A stretch of DNA of 64,000 nt from Opitutaceae bacterium EW11 (GCA_003054665.1 QAYY01000001.1:795501-859500), one strand, 5' to 3'. Positions 24,140 through 33,968 are shown, counted from the stretch's first letter. Program-made: numbers and translations. The notes: a model not told the origin generated them from the sequence alone.

Positions 24140-24829
24140 CTACTTTCGACGCCGTGCCGGCGCGGCAGGAAGCGAGCGATTGGATCCACCAGCGAGCGAC
24201 GCCCGGAGGACCTCGAAACCGTGACTCAGCAGCTGGTTTGCGGTGAGACTGAAGTCGTCTTCGAGCATGTACCGCTTGCTGGTGGAAATCTGAATCAAGC
24301 CGTGCGTGAAGGCCCACACGGATAGGGCGGTGAGCATCGGGTCCTTTGACTGCGTGCGGATCGAGCCGTCCTTCAAGCCGCGCTGGACCGTCTGCGCTAC
24401 CAGGCCGAGAACGAGCCGGCCGCAGTCGCTCGCCGACTGCTCCGCCGCACTCATCTTGGAGGGGTCCGTCTGTTTGGCCTCCAGCTCCGAAATCACCTTG
24501 AAATAAAGAGGCTCGTCGTCGGCAAAGGCCTGGTACGCGGCTGCCATCGCAAGCACCTGATCCAGCCCTCGGCTGTACCGTTTCATGGCCTCCTCGAGCC
24601 GCGCCTGAAGGAGCACCAGCCCCCGCACGCACACCGCATAGATGAGCTCATCATGCGTGGGGAAGTAGACGTAGATCAGCGAGCGGCTCAGGCGCGACTG
24701 TTTGGCGACGTGGCCGAACGTGACACCCGCCACGCCGTGACGCGCAATCATGCGCTCAGCAGCGTCGAGGATATCGTCACGGCGTTGTTTCTTGTCTTCG
24801 GTCCTGCGGGCCCGGCGGCGTCTGGTCAT
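24140..24829 (-). CDS. TetR/AcrR family transcriptional regulator
   Basis: The product has 229 residues from the ATG at 24829 (MTRRRRARRTEDKKQRR). Residues about 15-62 form the TetR helix-turn-helix: DILDAAERMIARHGVAGVTFGHVAKQSRLSRSLIYVYFPTHDELIYAV. The rest is a helical ligand-binding domain with no obvious family match. The C-terminal tail is Arg-rich (APARRRK). It lies upstream of the RND efflux operon on the same strand and most likely represses it through the palindrome at 23858-23882. The inducer is probably a pump substrate. It is divergent from mdh, with 153 bases between the starts. Confidence 0.88.
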   Translation of the reverse strand: MTRRRRARRTEDKKQRRDDILDAAERMIARHGVAGVTFGHVAKQSRLSRSLIYVYFPTHDELIYAVCVRGLVLLQARLEEAMKRYSRGLDQVLAMAAAYQAFADDEPLYFKVISELEAKQTDPSKMSAAEQSASDCGRLVLGLVAQTVQRGLKDGSIRTQSKDPMLTALSVWAFTHGLIQISTSKRYMLEDDFSLTANQLLSHGFEVLRASLAGGSNRSLPAAPARRRK

Positions 24830-24982
24830 GGCTGGAAGAAGGTCGTACGGGGGCTGGGTCGTAGTCGTTTGACGGGGACAAAGCCCCTGTGGCACCTCCC
24901 CCCAATGGCCTAAATTTGCGCGAAGAAAAACATTTCTTGCGTGTCGCGGAGGCCTGTTTCCTGGTTAGCTGAACAACCGCAT

Positions 24983-25966
24983 ATGAAATCACCCATCCGT
25001 GTTGCAGTTACCGGCGCCGCCGGCCAGATCGGCTACTCGCTGCTCGTCCGCATCGCGTCCGGCTCGATGTTTGGAGCCGACCAGCCTGTTATTCTCCACC
25101 TGATCGAAATCGAACCGGCACTTCCGGCTCTGCAGGGTGTGGTGATGGAGCTCCAGGACTGCGCGTTCCCGCTCCTCAAGGGCATCGTCGCGACGGCTGA
25201 CCTGAACCAGGGCTTCAAAGACGTAAACTGGGCTCTGCTCGTAGGTTCCGTTCCGCGCAAGGCCGGTATGGAGCGCAAGGATCTGCTCAACATCAACGGC
25301 AAGATCTTCATCGGCCAGGGCAAGGCGATCGCCGCCAATGCCGCCAAGGACGTCCGCATCCTGGTCGTCGGCAATCCGTGCAACACGAACTGCCTGATCG
25401 CGATGAACAATGCCAAGTCGATTCCCTCGGATCGCTGGTTCGCGATGACGATGCTCGATCAGAACCGCGCTGTGACGCAGCTCGCCATCAAGTCGGGCAC
25501 CGATGTCACCGCCGTGACCAATCTCGCCATCTGGGGCAACCACAGCTCCACGATGTACCCCGACTTCTACAACGCGAAGATCGGCGGCAAGCCCGCCACC
25601 TCCGTCATCACCGACGAAGCCTGGTACAAGGACACCTTCATCCCGACCGTCCAGCAGCGCGGCGCGGCCATCATCAAGGCGCGCGGCCTGAGCTCGGCGG
25701 CTTCGGCCGCCAACGGCATCGTCGATACGGTCCGCAATCTCACCACCCCGACTCCGGCCGGCACCTGCTTCAGCGTCGCCGTCTGCTCGGATGGCAGCTA
25801 CGGAATCGAAAAGGGCCTGATCTTCTCCTATCCGATCGTCAGCGACGGCAAGAGCTGGAAGATCGTCCAGGGCGTCCAACTCGGCGAATTCAGCAAGGCC
25901 AAGATCACGGCCACCGAGAACGAGCTCAAGGAAGAGAAAGCGCTGGTCGCCGAGATGCTCGGCTAA
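24983..25966 (+). CDS. mdh: malate dehydrogenase, NAD-dependent
   Basis: The product has 327 residues from the ATG at 24983 ([18 protein letters not shown]), the cytosolic-type MDH length. Landmarks are the NAD loop [53 protein letters not shown] (substrate Arg), [27 protein letters not shown] with the catalytic-pair Asp, and [14 protein letters not shown] with the catalytic His. It interconverts malate and oxaloacetate in the TCA cycle. An imperfect inverted repeat rich in A/T (about 24911-24943) lies upstream and may hold the promoter. A strong terminator follows at 25997-26024. Codon use is highly biased, as expected for a well-expressed gene. Confidence 0.95.
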   Translation: MKSPIRVAVTGAAGQIGYSLLVRIASGSMFGADQPVILHLIEIEPALPALQGVVMELQDCAFPLLKGIVATADLNQGFKDVNWALLVGSVPRKAGMERKDLLNINGKIFIGQGKAIAANAAKDVRILVVGNPCNTNCLIAMNNAKSIPSDRWFAMTMLDQNRAVTQLAIKSGTDVTAVTNLAIWGNHSSTMYPDFYNAKIGGKPATSVITDEAWYKDTFIPTVQQRGAAIIKARGLSSAASAANGIVDTVRNLTTPTPAGTCFSVAVCSDGSYGIEKGLIFSYPIVSDGKSWKIVQGVQLGEFSKAKITATENELKEEKALVAEMLG

Positions 25967-25996
25967 GCGCCTATCGCACGTTCAACCGCTTTCACA

Positions 25997-26024
25997 GCGC
26001 CCGGCTTCGGGCGCCTTTTTTTTT
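25997..26024 (+). terminator. intrinsic terminator of malate dehydrogenase
   Basis: Stem GCGCCCG (25997-26003) with CGGGCGC (26008-26014), tetraloop GCTT, then C and nine T. It lies 30 bases past the mdh stop. Textbook factor-independent terminator. Confidence 0.92.
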
Positions 26025-26075
26025 GCCCCCGCAAACCGGATCGAAGCGCGCCCTCGCTGATAACGCGGGAGCTCG

Positions 26076-27272
26076 TCAGGCGGCCAGTTCCTTGCGGCGC
26101 GGTTTGCCCCGTACGCCCTCGGTCAGCCAACCCCAGGCTTTGCGAAGCCCGACGTCCTGCACGTCGCCGAGGCGGTACAAACGCGCCAGCTCCTCCTCGT
26201 GGTCCCGGTAGCGCGGAGGGAGAGTGAAGGCCTCGTTCTCTCCATCCGCCAAAACCACGGAAAAACAGAATCCGCGGCCGACAGCAGCGCGCTCCGGTTT
26301 CATCGACAGGCTCCGCTCGGGAAGCACGAGCCAGGGACGATAGCGAAACTTCCAATCGCCTTCCGGAGACCGCGACCAACGGCCGTAAGTCCGGATCGGC
26401 ACCCGATCGGAAAGCCCGGCTCCGGTAAACACGAGGTTCTCGTCGGGCGCTGGAACGAAGCGACGTTTCCTCCGGGTGAAGAAATCCCAGCAAAAGAGGG
26501 TGCCAAAGGTCGTCAGCCGGAACGCCCATCCGGACACGAAATACGCGACCACAATCACCATCAGCGACAGGAACGCTCCGGACTTCGGGTCGAGCTGCGT
26601 GGTCAGCGTGATCAGACCGAGAATCGAGGTGCGAACGGCCTTCAGGGTCGCATCGATCGCCGCCCACGGGCTGAGGAGGATCAGCACGTTGATCGCGTGC
26701 GAAGCCATCCAGACCACGGCAAACACCGCCACGCCGAGGGGAACGGTCAGGATGTTCAGCGCCCAGGACCAATCGACGGATCCCAGCATGATCGTCGCCA
26801 CGCCGGATGCCGTCGGATCGCCGTGCACCGCCGCCGAACCGACGAGGAGTTTGCTCAATGAACCCATCGTGATCGGAACAACGGCGCCCGCCGCCACCAG
26901 CCCCGAGAGCTTGTTTTCCAGCGTCTCGAGAATGTCCACCGGCTTCTTCCATCCCGGCGGCAACACCACGCCAAAGGTATCCTTCGCCGCGCACGCGCCG
27001 GCGATGAGCAACGCAGGAAGAAAAAACGTGGGAAAGGCGAACCAGGGGAGCGACGCGCGCTGAGCCTTGTCGGTCGAGAAGTATTTGTAGGCGCCATACA
27101 CGCCGGTCCCCAGCAGGGGCGAGATCGCGATTCCCGTGATCGCCGCGATCGTTTGGGAAATCTCGATCACCGGCTTCGACGCCTTGGGCGCAGAGGCGGG
27201 TTCCGTCGCGGAGTACAGCGGCGTGAGCAACACCGCGAAGCAGACGAATAGTCCGATGATGCGTCGCTTCAT
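26076..27272 (-). CDS. unrecognised multi-pass membrane protein
   Basis: The product has 398 residues from the second ATG (MKRRIIGLFVCFAV, 27272). It begins with a signal-like helix ending near YSATEPA. Six or so hydrophobic segments follow (about 35-60, 72-95, 110-135, 165-190, 205-230, 245-275). The C-terminal 130 residues are soluble and basic, including FFTRRKRRFVPAPDENLVFTGAGLSDRVPIRTYGRWSRSPEGDWKFRYRPWLVLPER. I do not recognise a family. It ends convergent to mdh and its terminator and appears monocistronic. The positive-rich cytosolic tail and the lack of conserved motifs give no function. Confidence 0.7.
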   Translation of the reverse strand: MKRRIIGLFVCFAVLLTPLYSATEPASAPKASKPVIEISQTIAAITGIAISPLLGTGVYGAYKYFSTDKAQRASLPWFAFPTFFLPALLIAGACAAKDTFGVVLPPGWKKPVDILETLENKLSGLVAAGAVVPITMGSLSKLLVGSAAVHGDPTASGVATIMLGSVDWSWALNILTVPLGVAVFAVVWMASHAINVLILLSPWAAIDATLKAVRTSILGLITLTTQLDPKSGAFLSLMVIVVAYFVSGWAFRLTTFGTLFCWDFFTRRKRRFVPAPDENLVFTGAGLSDRVPIRTYGRWSRSPEGDWKFRYRPWLVLPERSLSMKPERAAVGRGFCFSVVLADGENEAFTLPPRYRDHEEELARLYRLGDVQDVGLRKAWGWLTEGVRGKPRRKELAA

Positions 27273-27479
27273 CGCGGACACCGTACATCAACGAGGGCTT
27301 CCTGGGAAGCGAGCGATGCACTCGGATCTTGTGGCCGGCTCGAGACACCGGTCCGCCGATCCGACGCAGCCGTCTATTGACCGGATCGGCCGCCCGGCAA
27401 AACTCACCGCGTGGGTCCAAACAAACGATACGCGGCAGGGGTCGGCCCACGCTTCGCCGCGTCGAATCCGATTACCTCG

Positions 27480-27830
27480 ATGAAATACGCGTTTCTTTCC
27501 GCTCTCCTTCTCGTTCTCCCGGCCGGTCTTTTCGCGCAGACGACCTCCGCTCCCGCAGGAGCCGTGGTCACGATCGAATCCGAAGCCGTGGAACTCGCCC
27601 GCGGTTACGCCGCGGCGTTCTCGAGCCTGCGCCAGCCTCCCCTGACGCTCGCGTTTCAGAAAGCCGGCAGCGTTTTCGTGCTCGAAGACGTCAAGGGGCT
27701 TCACGCTTCGGGCGGCATTCTGGTCGTCGAGGTCGGACGCGGCATGATGTATCTGGTCAGCGCCCGCGACGTTCTCTACATCACCGACGGCAAGGCGCTC
27801 CAGCCGGCAAAAGAGCCCTCCGCCAAATAG
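27480..27830 (+). CDS. small exported hypothetical protein
   Basis: The product has 116 residues from the ATG at 27480 (MKYAFLSALLLVLPAGLFAQ), with a clear signal peptide cleaved after FAQ. The mature part is about 95 residues of predicted alpha/beta, with VAFQKAGSVFVLEDVKGLHASGG-like hydrophobic strands and VGRGMMYLVSARDVLYITDG. No cysteines, no repeats. I do not recognise it. It stands alone, 198 bases from the divergent membrane protein gene, so the two may share a control region. Presumably periplasmic. Confidence 0.65.
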   Translation: MKYAFLSALLLVLPAGLFAQTTSAPAGAVVTIESEAVELARGYAAAFSSLRQPPLTLAFQKAGSVFVLEDVKGLHASGGILVVEVGRGMMYLVSARDVLYITDGKALQPAKEPSAK

Positions 27831-28042
27831 CGCCCCAGCCTTCCCCGGGGCTTGGTGGCACAGCCCCGAACCTGCAGTCGAGATCGGTCGGTTTCGTGGT
27901 GGAATCCACCCACGCCGCCGATCTCGTGGAGATGACGCTATAGATAACCAGCTAATTCCTAGCAGGTTATTTCTAACGCTCCGGTCTGGCACGGGTTGGG
28001 CAGAGAGCGAAGGGCGAAGGTAATCCTGCCCTCCCCTCTCCC

Positions 28043-28663
28043 ATGAAACTCCACCATGCCGCCCTTTGTGCGATTGCGCTGGTCGCCACTCCTGTCGCGG
28101 CCCTGGCCCTCACCATCGATGCCGGACTCTCGTACGTGTTGATCGATCCCGCCGCGCGGAAGATCGCCGGAGCTCATTACCAAGGCACGGAAGACAACGA
28201 CACGCTGGCCTCTCCATACATTCGGTTTTCCGCCACGCCAAAGCCCGACTGGATCGTCGGCGTGAGCTACAGTTACTACCGGATCCGGACTTCCGGCGGC
28301 TTCTATTGGGACGGTCCTGCCGTCACGCAACTGGCGATGCGCGGCTGGCAGACGGAAAACCTGCACGAGATCGCGCTCGACGTCCGGTACCAGAAGCAGT
28401 TCAGCCCGAATCTCCGCTTTGAAGTCGGCCCCGTGCTCTCCTGCCTTTGGTCAAAGGCCACGACCGACATCTACACCGTATCCAGTTCTCCAACGTGGCT
28501 GTGGGCCGTTCGCGACAGCGACAGCACGGCGGAACTGGGCGGCGTGGCCGCCCTTCGCTACACGGTCTCCGATTCGTTGACGGTGACATTTGGATATCGA
28601 TACGAGCGAGCCTGGGGGCGGGACCTGCATTTGTTCAGCGGCGGCATGGGATTCAGCTTCTGA
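28043..28663 (+). CDS. small outer-membrane beta-barrel protein, hypothetical
   Basis: The product has 206 residues with a signal peptide (MKLHHAALCAIALVATPVAALA). The mature part shows alternating hydrophobic/hydrophilic strands (WIVGVSYSYYRIRTSGGFYW, LHEIALDVRYQKQFSPNLRFEVGPVLSCLW, LTVTFGYRYERAWG) and ends with Phe (GGMGFSF), the BAM recognition signal. The size fits an eight-stranded barrel of the OmpA/OmpX class. Function unknown. A 10-bp stem-loop follows ten bases past the stop (28673-28701). The 212-base upstream region is relatively A/T-rich near 27945-27975 and probably holds the promoter. Confidence 0.7.
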   Translation: MKLHHAALCAIALVATPVAALALTIDAGLSYVLIDPAARKIAGAHYQGTEDNDTLASPYIRFSATPKPDWIVGVSYSYYRIRTSGGFYWDGPAVTQLAMRGWQTENLHEIALDVRYQKQFSPNLRFEVGPVLSCLWSKATTDIYTVSSSPTWLWAVRDSDSTAELGGVAALRYTVSDSLTVTFGYRYERAWGRDLHLFSGGMGFSF

Positions 28664-28672
28664 GCTGACGCG

Positions 28673-28701
28673 CCTTCCGTCGTCCAGACCGCGACGGAAG
28701 G
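28673..28701 (+). terminator. stem-loop after the barrel gene
   Basis: Perfect 10-bp stem CCTTCCGTCG (28673-28682) and CGACGGAAGG (28692-28701) with a nine-base loop. Its position ten bases past a stop fits a terminator, but the tail AACCTTCTG lacks a proper T run. Confidence 0.4.
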
Positions 28702-28905
28702 AACCTTCTGCCCTGACGAAGTCCGGCCAGCGGCGCGCGCTCCCGATCGGGGCGCCGCCGTTCGGCCGGCTTTTCGGCATCCATTCCGCCGACCATCGCT
28801 GCGAAGGCGCCGCTGGACAAAGCGCCGTTGCATATTTCGCGCGGCCGGCGAGATTCCGCGAAACACTCGCGGCCGGCGCATGGAGCGCGGTCCGCAACTC
28901 TTCCC

Positions 28906-31701
28906 ATGTCATTCCGCCATTCACTCGGCCTGTCGCTCGCGCTCGCGGTCGGTACCGCACTGGGGCTTCGCGCAGCAGAAGCGCCCGTCTCCGTCGAAGG
29001 TTTCAACTACGTCAGAACCGTCGGCGAGATCTCCGAATACACGCTCGCGTCCAACGGACTCCAGGTGCTGCTCATGCCCGAGCACTCGGCTCCGGTTCTG
29101 ACCTTCATGGTCACCTATCGGGTGGGCTCGCGCAACGAGGTCACCGGCACGACCGGCGCCACCCACCTGCTCGAGCACCTGATGTTCAAGGGGACGGAAA
29201 AATTCCAGCGAGCCAAGGGCACCGGGATCGATCAGCTCCTCGAAAGCTGCGGCGCCGAATACAACGCGACCACGTGGCTCGACCGGACCAACTATTTCGA
29301 GAATCTCGCCAGCGACAAACTCGCGCTTGCCGTTGAGATGGAGGCGGACCGGATGCGCAATCTCCTCCTCCTCGAAACCGACCGGCAGCCGGAGATGACG
29401 GTTGTGCGGAACGAATTCGAACGCGGCGAGAACAGCCCGTACGAGTCGCTCGAAAAAGAACTCTACGCCGCGGCCTACATCGCACACCCGTACCACCACC
29501 CCACGATCGGTTGGAGAAGCGATATCGAGAAAGTATCCATCGATAGCCTACGCGGCTTCTATGACACTTTCTATTGGCCCAACAACGCCACGGTTTCCGT
29601 GATCGGCGACTTCAAGCCCGCCGAGGCCCTGCGCATCATCCAGCGGTTCTACGGGGCAATCCCGCGTTCGCCTAAGCCGATCCCGCAGGTCTACACCGAG
29701 GAACCCGAGCAAACGGGACCGCGTCGCGTCGCGGTGAAACGGAGCGGACAGCTCGGGGTCGTCGCCATCGCGCACAAGGTCCCTGCAGCGACCGGTCCCG
29801 ACTACGCCTCCCTCTCGGTCCTGAGCGCGATTCTTTCGGACGGAAAGAACAGCCGCCTGTACCGCGCTCTCACGGACAAGAATCTCACCACCTCCGTCCG
29901 CGGCTCCCTTGGGTTCAACCACGATCCCAGCCTGCACGTCCTTTTCGCCAGCCTCGCGCCCGGCGCAAAACATCAGGAGGTGGAGACGATCGCGCTGCAG
30001 GAGATCGAACGTCTCAAGAAGGACGGCGCCACGGACCTGGAGGTCTCCACCGCCATCAGCAAGATCCTCGCGGACTCCGCCTTCCAACGGGACGGCTCGT
30101 ATGCCATCGCCGGGAATCTCAACGAATGCATCGCGGCGGGAGACTGGACGACGTATTACTCCATCGATGACGCCGTGAAGAAAGTGACCGCGGCGGACGT
30201 GAAGCGCGTCGCCAACACGTACCTCTTCGACGACCACAGCACGATCGGATGGTTTATCCCGACAGCCGAGGCTGACGCGGGCGAAGCCGCGCAGGCAACC
30301 GCCGCTCCCGCATCCCGCTTCGCGAGTGATTTTGCGCGCCCGTGCTACTACCGCGATCCGGCCCTCGCTCGCGAACCCGGCGCTCCGGAGGGTTCGGCGG
30401 CTTCATCCGCCTCCGCCTCGCAGACGTTCGCCAAAGGGGTGATCCGCGAGAATGTCGGAGGCATCGACCTGCTGATGTACCAGACGGGAGTGCATGACGT
30501 GGTCACCTTCCGCGGCACGCTCCCTGCGGGAAAAGCCCTCTCTCCTTCCGACAACCCCGCCATCGCCACCCTGGTGGGCAACATGCTCGACAAGGGAACC
30601 ACGCAGCAGGACAAGTTCGCCATCGCCCAGAAGCTGGAGAGCGTCGGCGCGACGGTTCGGTTCGTGACGACGAACGACACGCTAGCGATCCTCGGTAAAT
30701 GCCTTCGCAAGGACGTGCCGCTCGTCGTCTCGCTGATCGGCGAAATGCTGCGTTCGCCGGCGTTCTCACCCGAGGAATTCGTAAAGGTGAAAAAGCAGCT
30801 CGCGGGTGGCCTGAAGCGCTCCCTTGAGAGCCCCGACTCGCGTGCGATGGAGGCCTTCTCTCGGGCCATTTACGCGCCGGGGCATCCGAACCGCCAAGCC
30901 TCGGTCCAGGAACTCCTCGCCGGCATCGAAGCGGCAAAACTGGAGGACCTGAAAGCCTTTCACGCGTCACATTACGGACCCGCGCACATGATCCTTGTCG
31001 CCGTCGGCGACCTTGATCCTGCCGAGGTGAAGACGAGCGTCTCGAAGGCGTTTGCCGGTTGGTCGGGCGGCGTGCCCGTTCCGTCGGCGCGCATGCTTTC
31101 CATCCCCGACGGAGCTCGCGAGCAGACGGTCTTCATGTCCGACAAGCCGAGCGTCACGATCGTTCTCGGTCAGACCACCGGTCTGAAGTACACCGATCCG
31201 GACGCCCAGGCGCTGTCGATCGGCACCGCCATCCTCGGAAGCGGTTTCACCGGCAGGCTGATGGCCCACGTGCGCGACAAGGAGGGACTCACCTACGGCA
31301 TCGGCGCCCAGATCATGGACAACACCCACAACCCCGGCGATTGGCGGATCATGGCGACCTTCGCGCCGGCTCTCCTATCGAAGGGGATCTCCTCCACCAA
31401 GCGTGAGCTGGAGACGTGGTACGAAAAGGGCGTCACCGCGGACGAACTCGAGCGGCGCAAGAGCAATGTCGTGGGCAACTTCAAGGTCGGCCTCGCGACA
31501 ACCTACGGCCTCGCCTACGAACTGCTCGCGAACGCGGAACGCGGACTCGATCCCAGTTTCCTCGATCAATACCCGGAGATCATCAACGGCCTCACGCTCG
31601 AGCAGGTGAACGGCGCCGTGCGAAAACATCTCAACCCGGCCAAGATGGTGCTGATAGAGGCTGGCAGTGTCCCGGGAGCGATCCCGGAAACGAAGAAGTA
31701 A
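28906..31701 (+). CDS. M16 family zinc metallopeptidase, exported, two-half form
   Basis: The product has 931 residues from the ATG at 28906, with a signal peptide (cleaved near LRAAEA). The N-terminal half carries the inverted zinc motif HLLEH (87-91) after GTTGATH, and the distal Glu region VVRNEFERGENSPYE. The C-terminal half has the inactive M16 fold with the conserved R/Y pair region GSGFTGRLMAHVRDKEGLTYGIGAQ. So the active and the partner half are in one chain, as in pitrilysin and many periplasmic bacterial M16 proteins. It would degrade peptides in the periplasm. An Ala/Ser-rich linker (about 460-510) joins the halves. It is followed by convergent tlpA-like. Confidence 0.92.
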   Translation: MSFRHSLGLSLALAVGTALGLRAAEAPVSVEGFNYVRTVGEISEYTLASNGLQVLLMPEHSAPVLTFMVTYRVGSRNEVTGTTGATHLLEHLMFKGTEKFQRAKGTGIDQLLESCGAEYNATTWLDRTNYFENLASDKLALAVEMEADRMRNLLLLETDRQPEMTVVRNEFERGENSPYESLEKELYAAAYIAHPYHHPTIGWRSDIEKVSIDSLRGFYDTFYWPNNATVSVIGDFKPAEALRIIQRFYGAIPRSPKPIPQVYTEEPEQTGPRRVAVKRSGQLGVVAIAHKVPAATGPDYASLSVLSAILSDGKNSRLYRALTDKNLTTSVRGSLGFNHDPSLHVLFASLAPGAKHQEVETIALQEIERLKKDGATDLEVSTAISKILADSAFQRDGSYAIAGNLNECIAAGDWTTYYSIDDAVKKVTAADVKRVANTYLFDDHSTIGWFIPTAEADAGEAAQATAAPASRFASDFARPCYYRDPALAREPGAPEGSAASSASASQTFAKGVIRENVGGIDLLMYQTGVHDVVTFRGTLPAGKALSPSDNPAIATLVGNMLDKGTTQQDKFAIAQKLESVGATVRFVTTNDTLAILGKCLRKDVPLVVSLIGEMLRSPAFSPEEFVKVKKQLAGGLKRSLESPDSRAMEAFSRAIYAPGHPNRQASVQELLAGIEAAKLEDLKAFHASHYGPAHMILVAVGDLDPAEVKTSVSKAFAGWSGGVPVPSARMLSIPDGAREQTVFMSDKPSVTIVLGQTTGLKYTDPDAQALSIGTAILGSGFTGRLMAHVRDKEGLTYGIGAQIMDNTHNPGDWRIMATFAPALLSKGISSTKRELETWYEKGVTADELERRKSNVVGNFKVGLATTYGLAYELLANAERGLDPSFLDQYPEIINGLTLEQVNGAVRKHLNPAKMVLIEAGSVPGAIPETKK

Positions 31702-31825
31702 ACAAGCCGCTCGCCTCTCCGGCGGTGCCGTTCTCGCGGGTCGCGCGGCGTTTTGCGCCCGGTCCGCGCCACCGCCGGCCGGAGAACCGGCGACTCCGAG
31801 CCGCCGAGGGGCGGCCGTCTTCCGG

Positions 31826-32356
31826 CTACAGCAGCTCCTTGAGCACTGCCTCGAATTCCTCCTCGGGGAGAGAGCCTGTCTTCTTGAAACGGATACGCCC
31901 TTCGCGATCGATGACGAAGGTCGTCGGGATCGCGTCGAAGCTGCCGAAGGCCTTGATCACGTCGTCGTCGGCCATCGCAATCGCGTAATTGATTTTTTTC
32001 GCCTGGACGAACTTCTTCACCACCTCGGGTCCGGCTTGGTCGACCGAGAGGCCGACGATCTTCAGGCCCTTTTCGTCGTACTTTTTCTGCAGCTGCACGT
32101 AGCCCGGGATCTCCGAAACGCACGGTCCGCACCAGGTGGCCCAGAAGTCGACGACCACGACTTTACCCTTGAGGTCGGCCGACGATAGCGGCTTCCCGGC
32201 GAGGTCGGAGACCTTCCAGTCGGGCGCCTTCTCCGACTTGGCCGCTTCGACCACACCGGCCGGCGCTGCCGCAGCCTTCGAACTGAGGAGTGAAGGGACA
32301 CCGATCGCCAGCGCCGTGGCCGACGCGGCAAGAAAGAGGACGTGCGACGTTTTCAT
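31826..32356 (-). CDS. TlpA/ResA-like thioredoxin family protein
   Basis: The product has 176 residues from the ATG at 32356 (MKTSHVLFLA). An N-terminal helix (5-28) acts as a signal or anchor. The thioredoxin fold follows: VVVVDFWATWCGPCVSEIP with WCGPC at 75-79, VGLSVDQAG, and the cis-Pro segment AIPTTFVIDREGRI. Such proteins reduce disulfides in the periplasm, often for cytochrome c maturation; a reductant role is likely given the WCGPC motif. It lies 37 bases upstream of nothing related: the neighbour behind it is the M16 peptidase (convergent), and a glycosyltransferase gene precedes it on the same strand by 37 bases. Confidence 0.9.
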   Translation of the reverse strand: MKTSHVLFLAASATALAIGVPSLLSSKAAAAPAGVVEAAKSEKAPDWKVSDLAGKPLSSADLKGKVVVVDFWATWCGPCVSEIPGYVQLQKKYDEKGLKIVGLSVDQAGPEVVKKFVQAKKINYAIAMADDDVIKAFGSFDAIPTTFVIDREGRIRFKKTGSLPEEEFEAVLKELL

Positions 32357-32393
32357 GGGCAATGCGCCCAAGGGATCCGGAATCTTGCCTGCG

Positions 32394-33875
32394 TCAAACG
32401 CGGGCAGGAGCGCCCCGCGGAATGAGGTCGCTCGTGGACAGAGCCGCCAAACCGAGAAAGCCGGTCGCCTTGATCAGCAGCGTTCCGGCAATCACGAGCA
32501 TCTCGCGGTGCCCGAAATACAGGGCGCCGGCCAGCATCCCGGCCCCGATCAGCAGCTCGATGAAAATCACCGCGGTGAACAGCGCTCGGCCGCGGAGCGG
32601 CGCGATCAACCCTCCGGCCCGAGCCGCACGGCCGCCCTTCGGCGTCCGGACAAACTCGCCGCCGCGCGTCACCATGCCTTCGATGACCGCGACGCAACAG
32701 GTCACGCTCATCGCGAGGCCGAAAGCGAGAAGGATGGGCGCGGCGATCAAGAGCAGGAGCCCCTCCTGCCACTGGCGCTGCCGGAAGTATTGGCCCGTAA
32801 CATACAATACGACGGTGGATCCGCCGGTCAGAACGACCGAAAGCGGGTTGAGCAGAAGCCAGATCCAGTGCTGTGGCGCCTCGCCCATGAGATAGAGGTA
32901 CGGCACGAACAGCACCGCGAAGGTGACCAGCAGGGGATGCACGAAGCCGATCGTCAGGTGGCTGAAGGCCTCCACTTTCACCCTCAGCGGAAGTTCGCTC
33001 CGCAAGACCTCGCCGAGCTGCTTCCGAGCGACCTGCACGCCGCCTTTCGTCCAGCGATGCTGCTGCGACTTGAACGCCGTGAGATTCTCCGGGAGCTCGG
33101 AAGGCACCGTGTAGTCGCTGACGTAGACGAATCTCCAGCCGCGCCGCTGGGCGCGGTAGCTCGCGTCGAGGTCCTCGGTCACCGTATCCGGCGTCCACCC
33201 ACCCGAATCCTCGAGTGCCACCCGGCGCCAGATGCCCGCTGTGCCATTGAAGTTGAAGAACAGGCCCGCCGAGCTGCGGGCCACCTGCTCCACGACAAAA
33301 TGCGCATCGAGGAAGATGCCCTGAAAGCGCGTCAGCAAGCTCGCACGGCGGTTGCTGAACTCCCAGCGGGCCTGAACGACCGCGACGTTCGAGTCGGCAA
33401 AATGCGGCATCAAGCGCTCAAGGAAGTCCGGCTCTGGGCGAAAGTCGGCGTCGAAGATCGCAAAGAACTCCGCCCCGGTGAGCGTCATCCCGTAGCCAAG
33501 CGCCCCCGCCTTGTATCCAGCACGATTGGGCCGCCGGATGTGGCGCACAAACGCCGCGCGTTGCGGATTGCGACGCAGCCACGCCTCGATGATTCCGGGC
33601 GTATCGTCTGTCGAGTCGTCGAGGATCTGCACCTCCAGCCGACCGCGCCACCGGAGAGCGGTGACTTTTTCCAACAGTGCCTCCACGACAAAGGGCTCGT
33701 TGTAGAGCGGGCACTGCACGCAGACCGTCGGCATCGCAGCGGGGAGCGACGGCACGGTTGCGGTGACCCGCCGCACGCTTCGCGCGTAGAGCCACAGCAT
33801 CTTGACGCGGTGGAGGCCGAAGTAGGCCAGCCCAGCCAGCGTAATCCCGTACAACACGTGGACGAGCGTTGCCAT
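32394..33875 (-). CDS. membrane glycosyltransferase, family 2
   Basis: The product has 493 residues. Residues 1-30 include one membrane helix. The GT-A domain follows: QCPLYNEPFVVEALLEKV, EVQILDDSTDDTPGI (first Asp), FAIFDADFRP (DxD-like metal site, near 155-164), VTEDLDASYR with the catalytic Asp, and QQHRWTKGG (Q-x-x-R-W, near 265). Four to five C-terminal helices complete the cellulose-synthase-like topology. This architecture fits processive or single-addition glucosyl/mannosyl transferases, such as those for cellulose, glucomannan or beta-glucan. It stands alone without partner genes such as bcsB. It ends 37 bases upstream of the TlpA-like start. Confidence 0.88.
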   Translation of the reverse strand: MATLVHVLYGITLAGLAYFGLHRVKMLWLYARSVRRVTATVPSLPAAMPTVCVQCPLYNEPFVVEALLEKVTALRWRGRLEVQILDDSTDDTPGIIEAWLRRNPQRAAFVRHIRRPNRAGYKAGALGYGMTLTGAEFFAIFDADFRPEPDFLERLMPHFADSNVAVVQARWEFSNRRASLLTRFQGIFLDAHFVVEQVARSSAGLFFNFNGTAGIWRRVALEDSGGWTPDTVTEDLDASYRAQRRGWRFVYVSDYTVPSELPENLTAFKSQQHRWTKGGVQVARKQLGEVLRSELPLRVKVEAFSHLTIGFVHPLLVTFAVLFVPYLYLMGEAPQHWIWLLLNPLSVVLTGGSTVVLYVTGQYFRQRQWQEGLLLLIAAPILLAFGLAMSVTCCVAVIEGMVTRGGEFVRTPKGGRAARAGGLIAPLRGRALFTAVIFIELLIGAGMLAGALYFGHREMLVIAGTLLIKATGFLGLAALSTSDLIPRGAPARV

Positions 33876-33968
33876 GCGGTTGAAGATTAAACGGTTACCC
33901 GTCGGGTCAAGGCTACTTATGACCCTGCAACCGGCTCACCGTACGGCGAGCGGACCCGCGAAGCCAGC

